Origin: Leptodontidium sp. MPI-SDFR-AT-0119
Taxonomy: Eukaryota > Ascomycota > Leotiomycetes > Helotiales > Leptodontidiaceae
Length of the DNA stretch: 64,000 bases
Assembly: GCA_020726505.1 (NCBI GenBank)
Contig: JAHLEZ010000014.1
Span: forward strand, 186,001 to 250,000
Reading direction: 5' to 3'
The notes beneath the pieces were generated by a model. The model made no database searches. It had not been told where the DNA came from and was given only the letters and a program-made list of their open reading frames with translations. Position numbers and translations under genes: made by a program. This document shows positions 55,111 to 64,000 of this stretch, in pieces (position 1 is the stretch's first letter; the number at the start of each line of letters is the position of its first letter).

Positions 55111-56790
55111 ATGATGTTTGTTCTCGCTACTTCCATTCTGCTTGCCCTTTTTCCTTTCGCCAATGCTATTCCGGCACTCAGGTTCGCTCCCATTGATACG
55201 AACCCTCTGGGTCAGCCTTTTATCAATGCAATACTCCCTGTACAACCCGGATTCACTCCTCGATTTAGTCTGTTCCGCCGCCAAGGGTGTCCGAATTTGT
55301 CCCTTGTCTGTCCCAGTGGAGCATGTTGCTCCTATGATACTCCCTGTTGCGGCAGTGTGTGCTGCAAATCAGGATATCTGTGTACGGGAGGTACAGCAGC
55401 AGCACCATGCTGTGTGGCGGAGACCTCACCTACAAATGAGTGTGATGGTTCCAATGGCAATGTGAGAATCGCCATCCTGTCTCTCAATGATCTCCATGTT
55501 CTCGACAACATACTGACTTTTCGGTGGCCATCAGCCGTGCACAGTACAAGGACAAATTCCGTGCAATGGAATCAACATCTGCTGCCCTCCAAACAACCTT
55601 TGCTACTATGACTCTAGCAATATTGCTCGCTGTTCGCCATTGTCTCCATCTCCATTGCCTCCATCTCCATTGCCTCCATCTCCATTGCCTCCCACAACAT
55701 CTAGCAAGATTCTCACCACCCCAACCCCGGTTCCCTTTACTACTACATCAACTAAGCCGTTTCCGACAACAACACCCATACCAGCAGCAACAACAACACC
55801 CCACCCATATTCCTCTCCTTCACCGGTAATACTCTCATCCTATTCTGGTACATTCTGGACCCCTGCAGCCATCGGCGGCGTGACAGGAGGTGCCGTTGGA
55901 GGTGTCATCATACTAGCGATATTGATCTATATCTGCATCCGGCGTCGTCGCTCACACTCTGACCCCATTGCCGACCTCTCAGTCAAGCCACTCACCAACA
56001 GCGAGATCTACATGGTGGTCCAAGGACTCACAACGACGCAAGAATGGCAAGAAGCGTACATCATTGAGGCAAAACGAACCCGAGCCGGCAAGCATCTCGA
56101 TCGCGCATCGTGGATGAAAGACTTTGGCACCCGCGCCATCGAAATGCGCATCCAACAGCTCCGCGACGGGGGCGATCGCAACAAATCGATGTGGAAAGCC
56201 GGGGCTATTGCCTTTATTCCCTTCGTCAAGTACTGGGGCTGGTTCCGCGATTCGACCGCAACGTTCAATCGTGTTGCCATCGATGCTTTGGGCATGGGTG
56301 ATTCCGCTGATATGAAAGAGTTGTACAGAGGGGCTAAGGTAGCAGCTGATAAATCAACCCTTTTCCAAACGTTGCAGCCAGGTATAGAATGGGTTGGTAA
56401 ACACGCGTTGAAGGAGTGGTCAGGACACTCGGACCTTGCAGAATATTTGCAGCAAGAGCTGGCAGCGTATTTGGCTAAGGAGTTGGGAGAGCAAGCTGCA
56501 ACAGAGTTGATGGCTGAGTTGGTACATTTGAAACCAATCATCGGTCAGATTATTTCCGGAACGAGAGCGATGTGGAAGTGTGATCAGAAGATGTTGAAAG
56601 CTTTGGAGTGGCTCCAGGCCGCCGCAGTCGATATTCATCTGAGAGTATTTGCCGTGAATGCTATCGCCGAGACATTGTAAGTTACTGCTCATAGCCCAAT
56701 TATGCTTTGTACTGACCTTCCAGTTCACAAGAGTTCGGAGTTGGAAGTGGAGAGAAGGGGCCATTAGTTAGTATCGAAGGGGCAGAATAG
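55111..56790 (+). CDS. Receptor-like single-pass membrane protein with Cys-rich ectodomain, 519 aa
   Basis: Three exons, 55111-55461, 55535-56676 and 56724-56790, join in phase. A signal peptide (MMFVLATSILLALFPFANA) is followed by two cysteine clusters: CPNLSLVCPSGACC..CCGSVCC..GYLC with CCV (about 55-110), and after the intron CTVQGQIPC..CCPPNNLC. A Pro/Ser/Thr stalk starts with three SPLPP copies (about 153-170). One TM helix (AAIGGVTGGAVGGVIILAILIYICI, about 228-252) ends in RRRR, giving an outside-N, inside-C topology. The 265-residue cytoplasmic part is helical, with amphipathic or hydrophobic stretches (MWKAGAIAFIPFVKYWGWF, HLKPIIGQIISG). The ectodomain resembles fungal wall-sensing or chitin-binding-like Cys domains; the cytoplasmic domain is not one I recognise. 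It lies between two HET genes. Confidence 0.8.
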
Positions 56791-57229
56791 AAGTGATTCT
56801 TTAGCATTTTGTGACTTGTTGTCTATAGTATTACCTTAAAGATAAGAAGGAATTTGTTGGACCATTGGTACGAATCGTAATACTGATCAACAGTCTCATA
56901 CGATGATATGAGTTAGGACAAAACCGGGTGCTGGTAACCCCGTTTAAAGAGAGTGAAGGCGCCTCACGGCTGACTCGCTCGAGGTCTTTGTCTTTGGACA
57001 GGTTAGCCACCGCTGGCATGCTTTTCTTGGAGTGGACGGTGCTCTCGTTATCGCCTGATTCTAACATTTGCTGGATGACCTCGACCAAGCCATTACAGAG
57101 ATCTTCATTCGATTTTCAACCTCGACAAAGCCATCTCTCGAACGAAGCACTGCAAAAATCGAACTCGTCTGCGACATATAATCACTAAGAACCTCTCTTC
57201 CTGAAAATCTCTCGAATCTGGTCTGGATA
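56791..57229. other. Intergenic, no gene supported
   Basis: No conserved motif in the short frames here. Confidence 0.35.
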
Positions 57230-57480
57230 ATGCGTCTTCTACGTCCACTGCGATCCCAAATACGCTATACTTTCGCACAGATGGGGGGAAGACAGCGAGG
57301 AGGTCACCTTCAGAGACCTGAAAGATCGTACTAGCAAGAGCAAGGCTGGTTATAACAAGATCCGGTTCTGCGGGAAACAGGCTATGTGCGACGGCTTGCG
57401 ATACCTTTGGGTAGACACCTATTGCATCGATCAATCAGACAGCACTGAGGTGCAAGAGGCCATCAACTCTATTGGGCTTG
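57230..57480 (+). pseudogene. Truncated and frameshifted HET-domain N-terminus
   Basis: From ATG 57230 the family's usual MRLL start is followed, in another frame, by DPKYAILSHRWGEDSEEVTF, KAGYNKIRFCGKQAMCDGL and YLWVDTYCIDQSDSTEVQEAINSI, the first 75 residues of a HET domain. A one-base shift separates the start from the domain (near 57240-57250), and homology stops at about 57476 where the family continues into the WYxxA region. What follows to 57614 is not HET-like. It is a fragment of a different HET subfamily from its two neighbours. Confidence 0.75.
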
Positions 57481-57848
57481 CCTCCAATACCTGCTGGTCC
57501 ATAATCCTAGCTTTCACTGACTATCCTCGGACGCCGCAGACCGCCAGAAAGCCAATGGAATCTGCATTGGTTCAGGCTAAATTGTTCATTAGACGAGAGA
57601 ATGGGGGGCTTTGATGGGTAGAATCTTGGATGAAAGCGGTTGCACCACTGGCAGGAACTGGCTTGGGTCTCAAGCTTTTGGCATTACTACTCTTCAATCA
57701 GGCAATGATTTTGATCCACGAGTCGATCCTATCACATGAAACTCAGCTCGGCCTTCTTACTCTTGACCCAAGTCTTGCTCTCTTGTATCTCAACCAGATC
57801 CAGAATTGTCATTTTAAAGGCAACCCCATATACAACTTAGTTCCAGGC

Positions 57849-60119
57849 TCATCTTATGCACCATTCTTGCACCTCTGAAACCTTCGCATGAACGTGATTT
57901 TCTCTTGCTTGCTCTAAATCTGCTGCTTGCAAGTTCGATCGCATTCCCACCACGACAACGCTGGTCATATATTTGCAATATATTTCTTGACCAATATCAC
58001 CCGAGATGGGAGCAGCATCTACCAAAACGCCCACCTGAGTTTGGCCTTGGATTGATGAGTCTTTTTCGACGATTCCTTGGGCCAAAATCATCATCGGTTG
58101 TTTCAGCAAGAGGTAAGGTTTCCACGAGCTATCTTCTGGGTTCGAATTTGTGGGTACAACACAATATTGCCAGCCGCGGTTGTCATACTCGACCAGGAGC
58201 AACATCACATTGTCTGCTTGAGTGGTGTGCATTTGGCCCAGAATAAGCCCGGGATGCTTGACGTGCAATCCTTTTGTGTCTAAAAAAGTCTCATCCAGGC
58301 GAACGGGACCTCCGTAGTATTCCCTGAACGGGGCCCGTAGCATACCTTGCCATAACGCCTGAGTGCGGCCAAGATATGACCGTGGTGACCAGCGATAGCC
58401 ATCAGCTTCGATTTGTCCACCGCTCCCCCAATCTGGACCCCAAAAGATGATCTCAGAAGGCAGGTGTTTCTGCATTAAGAGGAATTTGCACATACGATCG
58501 TCTGGGTTCTCAGGAAGCATGCTGAGCTCTTGGATTTGGCCTCTATCGAATCCGAGGAGGATGGCCAAGCAAACAGCCTCATCGGCCGCTCGGGTGGTGA
58601 ATCTCCATCGTATGTTACGTAGGATGGACCGGCCTTGTTCTGACCTTATTTTCTCCAGAGAAAGATCTTCAAGTCGTACCAGGCAATCACGCACAATAGC
58701 TTCTTCTGCGCTCCACCTGAATCTATTGGGGGCGGTTATGCTCACAATAGGGGAATCAAGCAGATCTGCAGCCCGAACGGCAGTATCTTGAAGTTGAAAG
58801 TATAACTCTTTGGCGAAGGATCCTTCTTGTATCGTCCATAGACGAGTAAACCAGACCGAGGATGCGATCATGACAGCTATTTCGGCCCGAGGAGCACTGC
58901 CATTCACCAGTTCGAGACCGGAGTCTAGTACGAGAACAGCGGTGGCCTCCCGATACACTGTCTCCATGGTTGAAATCGCAACTGACTTTGTAAGGCCTTC
59001 CTCTGATGGAACACACATCGTGTCGATCCAGAAAAGCATATCTGGGCTGGGAGAGGGACCACGCAAGGCTGATGGTCTGAGCGTTTTGACTCGATCCTGT
59101 ATCAACCTCAACTGACACTGATGCATGGCATTCGCTTTGGGATTTCCAAGACCATCTGCCCAAACGTGAGATATGGCAACAAAATTTGGGCGCTCTGGAT
59201 CTTTCAGTTGAAAAGGGACAATTGTTACCCCCGTATCTTCTGAGTAATGCAACACTGGTATTGAGCCTTCGCTGATGATGCTGACCAACTGTTCGGGGTT
59301 CGGTCCGTAGAGCCCACATCGACAGTCTTTGCTCACGTGTCGCGGTATGTAACCGCTTCCTGCTTCCCTCAATGCGACACATTGATATTCTGCTCGACAC
59401 AGTGAGTGATCCCCTGTTGGCTTTCGAGAAAGAGTGGCCCCGATATAGTAAAGAGATATGCTCGAGAAGTCTTGACTCATCCGGTGAATATCTCGCTTGC
59501 ACCAGCCTCGACGTGCTAGCTGCTCGTACAGGAGGGAGTCCGTATCATGGTGAATGGATTCCGGAGGAACTGTGCTATTTGAGAGCATATTTCGCTTGAA
59601 TGTGACAAGTGTACGAAGTAAAATTTTGATAGAAAAGATAACTTCGAGAGGTAATATACTGCCTGCTTTCCAAAGCATATTCATAGGTTTCCCGGATATG
59701 GCTTCAATTGATTGGTCGAGTGAGGCTGAATAACTTTCTCGTTCTTCCTCTGACTTATTCGTCACCAGCTGGTGCCACTGTTCCAACTGCTCAGGAAGGT
59801 ACGCTGTGCTGATTACTGAGTTGCCTTCAAGGTTTTGACGCACATATCGTTTCGTGTCCACGGGTGTTGAAGTTATAAAGTGTATAAGGCCAAAGTATAA
59901 CCATGCTTGAATCAGTGAGGCAGCCGTGTCGGATTGGTCCTCGGATGTTTCGCTCTGCATTTCTTTCTCGATTTCGTTAAGTTCGTCATAACTCGAACCC
60001 ATTCGTTGAGGGAAACTGTGCCAGTCGCCATTGTCGTAGATGTAGGGCCGAGAGGGATCGAAGAGATATGGAATCTCTTTCGGCCAGGAATTATCGCTCG
60101 GACTTGTGATGTGATCCAT
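57849..60119 (-). CDS. HET-like domain protein, 756 aa
   Basis: Single-exon minus-strand gene; the first in-frame ATG is 60119 (MDHITSPSDN). An N-terminal helical region of about 270 residues has no recognised family. At about 313-325 and 319-432 a divergent HET domain reads FVAISHVWADGLGNP, MLFWIDTMCVP, METVYREATAVLVLDSGLE and WFTRLWTIQEGSFAK. A preceding Cys cluster (KDCRCGLYG) fits the HET subfamily that has a Cys-rich lead-in. The long C-terminal half (DEAVCLAILLGFD, WGSGGQIEADGYRWSPRSYLG) is typical of that subfamily. No stops or frame changes. Likely an allorecognition or cell-death protein; no partner identified. Confidence 0.85.
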   Translation of the reverse strand: MDHITSPSDNSWPKEIPYLFDPSRPYIYDNGDWHSFPQRMGSSYDELNEIEKEMQSETSEDQSDTAASLIQAWLYFGLIHFITSTPVDTKRYVRQNLEGNSVISTAYLPEQLEQWHQLVTNKSEEERESYSASLDQSIEAISGKPMNMLWKAGSILPLEVIFSIKILLRTLVTFKRNMLSNSTVPPESIHHDTDSLLYEQLARRGWCKRDIHRMSQDFSSISLYYIGATLSRKPTGDHSLCRAEYQCVALREAGSGYIPRHVSKDCRCGLYGPNPEQLVSIISEGSIPVLHYSEDTGVTIVPFQLKDPERPNFVAISHVWADGLGNPKANAMHQCQLRLIQDRVKTLRPSALRGPSPSPDMLFWIDTMCVPSEEGLTKSVAISTMETVYREATAVLVLDSGLELVNGSAPRAEIAVMIASSVWFTRLWTIQEGSFAKELYFQLQDTAVRAADLLDSPIVSITAPNRFRWSAEEAIVRDCLVRLEDLSLEKIRSEQGRSILRNIRWRFTTRAADEAVCLAILLGFDRGQIQELSMLPENPDDRMCKFLLMQKHLPSEIIFWGPDWGSGGQIEADGYRWSPRSYLGRTQALWQGMLRAPFREYYGGPVRLDETFLDTKGLHVKHPGLILGQMHTTQADNVMLLLVEYDNRGWQYCVVPTNSNPEDSSWKPYLLLKQPMMILAQGIVEKDSSIQGQTQVGVLVDAAPISGDIGQEIYCKYMTSVVVVGMRSNLQAADLEQARENHVHAKVSEVQEWCIR

Positions 60120-60548
60120 CTCAAGTCGGAAGCTAGGAGACTTTCGGGGATATCTGGGGCTGAATACCAACACGAACAAGCTTCTTATGAATGACTTGTA
60201 TTTTGCATTGTGCGATCGTGGGCCTTTTGCAGTGTTTTTGCGAAGGTCATGCTGAAAAGTTTGAAATCTGAGGTCGGAACTGTAGGTGGTTGGTCACATG
60301 ATCTAATTCTATTTCGGGAAATGTTAGCAATGCAGGTTTACGTAAGCGGTCTTAGCGCGCTTTGCGGCATATATGTCGATTCATAAATTTGATTTGAGTT
60401 ATTATATTGAGACTACAGCTATAGATGCTTATGTAGGGCATCTTAACGACAAGAAGTAGAAGTCTACAATGTTGCAAATTAGGTAGAAATGCCATCTCTT
60501 ATGTGATTCATTACACATATTAACACTGGCCGTCGTTGTGGCGACAAA
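60120..60548. other. Intergenic, no gene supported
   Basis: Divergent gap; no conserved motif found. Confidence 0.35.
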
Positions 60549-60900
60549 ATGGAGGAACGCCTTAACGTCGAAGAAGACACGCAGCATATCATCGCTTCGA
60601 CCGCGCATTGGCCTCCACCGGTGATCCTAGTCTGGAAGGCGGATTGCGAAGACTAGAAGAGACTGCCACTTACGAAAGAGATGATAGAATACCACTTCAA
60701 CACTACCCCGAAGATCGACGACCTAGCACCACTAAGATACAATTTGATCTGGCGCGACGTAGAGAAGGTAGTATACTGTATACACAAGGACGAGAAGGCG
60801 CCTTTAGGGGCTTCGTATTGCATCCATCAGGTAAGTGCGTCCAGGAAATCATGCCACAAATAGCGGTCATGCTGGAGTGCGGAATACTCAACATCTAGTG
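60549..60900 (+). pseudogene. Short interrupted gene of unknown family
   Basis: From ATG 60549 one frame reads MEERLNVEEDTQHII then WPPPVILVWKADCED, meets TAG at 60654-60656, and continues in the same frame as KRLPLTKEMIEYHFNTTPKI, IWRDVEKVVYCIHKDEKAPLGASYCIHQ to a splice-donor-like GTAAGT at 60831. The continuity across the stop suggests a CAG->TAG or TGG->TAG change in a once-coding exon. Family not recognised. Confidence 0.4.
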
Positions 60901-60967
60901 ATACATCGGCATCATTGCAATTGGGATATCGCGCAACTTCTCGCTGATTCCGGTCGTGTTCAATAGA

Positions 60968-61364
60968 ACGAATTTTGGACCCCTACAGGGACTACGACTG
61001 TCGTCTTAGCCTCGAGTTAAGAAAGTGCCGTGAGAATTGCTTTCGTTCCATCGTCGCAGATCGTGGGGTCGCGAGACTCAAACCCGAACCCCTTGCGCTT
61101 AATCACCATACCAATTGCTGAGATGACCACATCGACGACTCTATTATTGACTGTGACGGTGGATTTGATAGCTGGTATGTCTCGAATATCGCCCTTGATT
61201 ACATGGAGATTAAGAAATTGGTTGGTGAGATCGGCAAGCTTTGAGGGAGTCCTTGCGAGCACATTGATGGTGCTTCCTGCCTTGAGAGTAAATTTGAGAG
61301 CCGCGAGTCCAGTTCCACCAGTTGCACCGAAGATGGCGACAGTGTTTTGTGTGGAGGCTGACAT
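60968..61364 (-). pseudogene. Truncated NAD(P)-binding (NmrA/SDR-like) protein
   Basis: From ATG 61364 the minus strand gives an N-terminal Rossmann fold: VAIFGATGGTGLAALKFTLKAG (dinucleotide-binding GxxGxxG), VLARTPSKL, VIKGDIRD, VDVVISAIGM and DDGTKAILTALS, then TAA at 61019-61017. The same frame continues LEAKTTVVVPVG for a few residues. Relatives are about twice as long, so the catalytic or substrate half is missing. A CAA->TAA change plus 3' loss is the simplest reading; a short functional protein of 115 residues is possible but unlikely. Confidence 0.65.
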
Positions 61365-62475
61365 TGTGAGGGGTCGTGCGGGGAACTGCTGGTGAGGATA
61401 TGATAGAGCTGTCTTTGAGTCGACTAAGACTTGAAATTGCGAAGGATGAAAGTTGTAAGGAATTGAATATTGTTGAGTAGATGATGATGGCTGAAATGTT
61501 GATGTAGATGAGCTGTTGATGAGGAGCAGAGAATCAGAAAAGAAACACCTTTATAATTTCCATTGACGATCTCCTCACCCTTAACTTTAATCCCTAAATG
61601 AAAACGCGTACATTGTTCCAGCGGCACGACTCTGCAGCAACATTCAATGCCAATTACCCCGTCTTGACAAGACCACCAATTCGATAGACTGAGTGATGAT
61701 CTTTGACGTGAAACGAAAGCAGCGAGGCTGAGGCGTACCTTTCGGCCGATAATACTCAAAAATGGGGCACTCACCATCTGATACGAAAGAGGATGGTGCT
61801 ATTCGAAACGCCAACACAGGAGGAAGGCTGAGCGATGCAGTACGGCCGAAAAGATACCACTTGGCGTCTAAATCGAGATATTTGATGCGTTCACGATGAT
61901 GATTGACGAAAGCGACGGAGATCTTTGGTCGGCTGCGAGAGAGTCCGACGTGACCTGTGGCGTCGCTTGGCTTGCTGAATTTTTCACCGATCACGTGGAT
62001 CCCGGGCAAACTGAAGATTTTGAACCTCGGCCTTGAATGAGTTTTCTTGTGCCAAAGAAATATCCATGAATGATCCCTAATAATTGACTTTATTTGATCG
62101 TGGACGCTTGAGGCTGGTACGATGGAAGGCGTCGGCGTAGGTACCTTTAATATCAAGTCACGTGGGTACATCATGTGCTGCTCCGCTGCCTTCAACTTTG
62201 TGAAGCAATCAATGGAAAGTAGTGTGAGGATTCCCCCACTTATATATCCCTTTATATCTCTATATGTCTCTATATATTTGCCATTGAAGCTTGCGGTGGA
62301 GGGAATGAGTATGGGTGAAATCGTCCGAATCAAATTTGATTCCCGGACCTTGAAGCATATCAGAACGCTGACGACACAAGCTAGACATCATGCATAGTAA
62401 AAAGTTATCAGCATATCACCATTCCTGACGGCCTCCCGAGATAATGTCATTTCTCAGTCCCTACAACCCTCGTAT
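61365..62475. other. Intergenic, no gene supported
   Basis: A 229-residue minus-strand frame at 62333-61644 was examined and not accepted (see rejected list). Near 62240-62280 there is a short tandem of TATATCTCTATA-like units. Confidence 0.4.
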
Positions 62476-64000
62476 TTAATTCGCAAAGGGTTGACTTCCA
62501 CCTGCATTGTCAGAAGCCGACTCAGCATTCATATCTGTGGTGTCCTCGACAGGGACGTCGGGATCCAGCAACCTGGTCATATACTCATTGCTCATATAGT
62601 CGTCTGGAGTCGCGTCTGATGGCATGCCAATTTGTTGACACTGTGCCGATGTTTCTCCCATTGACAACATCTCGTCCCAATCTGATTTGTTACTCGGGTT
62701 CGAATATCCATGAGTTGCAGGGATTCCATAAAAATTATCGTCTAGAGTTCCATGGCTTAGGGAGTGCATTGCGTCTGACGGAACAGGCTGATAATACTGC
62801 TGGTGGTGGGTTTCCGTACGTGGCTGTTTATACTGCCGTTGCTGGACATGACTACTGTGCGACTGCTGTATCTGATTGCGTTTACCGCTCTTATTAGAAA
62901 TATGTTTTTGCTGAGGCGTAACAGAATGTGCTGGTGTAGATGCCTCCTGCGTGCGCATTGGAGACGATGACCTTCTGTCTGTGTGCCGGAGCCTATTCAT
63001 GGCATTTACGCTACTCCCAACAATTGGTCTTGCATGAGTCGATGACATAGGATGTTGCTGGGGACCTGGCATTGAAGCTCTCACATCTACCGGATCCGCC
63101 TGCATGGGAATGACGAATTGACTCAATGTTTGAATCTCTGCTTGAAGTCTCCTTACATGCTGAGCCAGTGCATCTGGTCTTGGTTGCTGGTTACTCATCG
63201 AGAATGAAGGTATCTGCGATGTATTTGACTGGTGTTGAACGTATAATTTCTGGCTACTTGCATTCTCTGTCATATAATCCGACGTCTGCGGAGATGCATT
63301 TTGATGCCATTGTTGGATTTCTGAAGGTAAGGCTTGGTGTTCCTGAGCGAAACCGGCAAATGCATCTGACGGCTGGGAGCCTGTGACAGGAGAGCTATCT
63401 AACAGCGGTGCACTTGTCCAACTGTTTGGCTCAGAAGTGCTTGGACGTCGATTTACAACTCCAGGGTGATGGGGGGATGGTGGTGGAATCGACACCCGAT
63501 CTGATGGCGTCTCGGCGATCCCAAAGTTTAATCGACTTGACGAATTTGGCGACGAGGGGAAAGCGTCTGCCATAGCGACCCTCGACAAGTCTCTATTACG
63601 AGAAAATGGTGTCCCAACGTGACTATTTCTCTCATTGCCGGAGAAAGGAGAACTTGATGCCATGCTGCTACTGCTTGGCGTAGGCATGCCTCCAGAGGCT
63701 GCCCGTGATCGAGTTGTCACCACAGCCAAGCGCAAACGATCTTCTAACCTTGCGTATGTTTGGTGATCAATTGTCATTAACCCATCTCTTGTGTCAGCCT
63801 GGACGAAATTTCTGAAGGTTCGTAGGATGGATTCGATTTCAGGTGTACTGATGGGCAGAGGAGTTGGAGCATCATCCTCCCCGAAATCTTTGAGATGAGA
63901 GATCAGTTCAAGGTGTAGGTAGAATGGACTTCAAAGCAACTTACATGGGCTTTTCGGTTCCTCTTTATGCGGAAATAACAACTTCCATACCTTCATCCAC
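62476..64000 (-). CDS. C-terminal part of a low-complexity protein, possibly a C2H2-type regulator (5' end outside window)
   Basis: Minus-strand exons 64000-63945 (cut by the window edge) and 63887-62476 join in phase across a 57-nt intron. The first visible residues, VWKLLFPHKEEPKSPY, resemble the WxxIxxILFP..SPYY segment that follows the zinc-finger region in many fungal C2H2 proteins. Next comes DAPTPLPISTPEIESILRTFRNFVQADTR, then about 430 residues rich in Ser, Pro, Gln, Asn and His, typical of a transcription-factor tail. The stop is TAA at 62478-62476. No DNA-binding domain lies inside the window, so the regulator call is inference. Confidence 0.6.

Noticed and set aside
57105..57434. 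Minus-strand 109-residue frame
   Set aside because: Antisense to the HET fragment, which has clear family motifs on the plus strand.
61644..62333. 229-residue minus-strand open frame
   Set aside because: No recognisable motif and an irregular composition (long runs of Ile, Ser and Arg); could not be supported as coding.

Overview
The window looks like accessory sequence from a filamentous ascomycete (Pezizomycotina). The evidence is: short introns (about 45-170 nt, GT..AG, CTAAC/CTGAC-like branch sites); families largely or wholly fungal (HET domain, SesA-type NLR N-terminal domain, WSC domain, fungal-type rhodopsin-domain protein, GPI-anchored phospholipase B); and AT-rich, stop-riddled transposon copies of the kind left by repeat-induced point mutation (RIP). 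I cannot place it at genus level. No tRNA, rRNA or CRISPR array was recognised.

Layout. 0-2.6 kb: a decayed kinase-like gene, a small TA-flanked inverted-repeat element, an LTR-like fragment and other repeats. 2.7-8.8 kb: one seven-exon gene for a predicted 1,855-residue secreted protein that joins an SGNH hydrolase, an intact subtilisin-type protease, two WSC domains and fourteen 6-cysteine repeats. 8.8-22.4 kb: gene-poor, repeat-rich DNA holding two genes, a His-rich small protein and a GPI-anchored phospholipase B, bracketed by two related solo-LTR-like sequences; a RIP-degraded AT island, a LINE ORF1 remnant, an LTR-like repeat and a non-autonomous hAT element with a perfect 8-bp target duplication follow. 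22.4-24.2 kb: an intact secreted FAD-linked oxidase. 25.4-29.7 kb: a broken rhodopsin-domain gene fused tail-on to a truncated SesA domain, then a broken amidase. 30.5-35.5 kb: Ty1/copia scraps and a 3-kb decayed hAT transposon with a perfect 8-bp target duplication. 35.9-38.7 kb: a SesA protein with a candidate amyloid-signalling tail, then a ubiquitin-like-domain protein. 39.2-45.7 kb: two uncharacterised, probably decayed minus-strand loci. 46.6-48.2 kb: a secreted alginate-lyase-like enzyme. 48.9-60.1 kb: a tail-anchored helical protein, a HET-domain protein, a receptor-like single-pass membrane protein, a HET fragment and a second HET-like protein. 60.5-61.4 kb: two broken genes. 62.5-64 kb: the 3' part of a low-complexity gene that runs off the window.

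Two themes stand out. First, self/non-self or immune-type genes (SesA, HET, receptor-like) cluster on the right half beside transposons, which suggests an allorecognition or innate-immunity neighbourhood. Second, several single-copy-looking genes carry stops explained by C->T (or G->A) changes plus small indels, so the region appears to be actively losing genes. Gene models were assembled by hand from splice signals and reading-frame continuity; family names rest on motif recognition, not on a database search.
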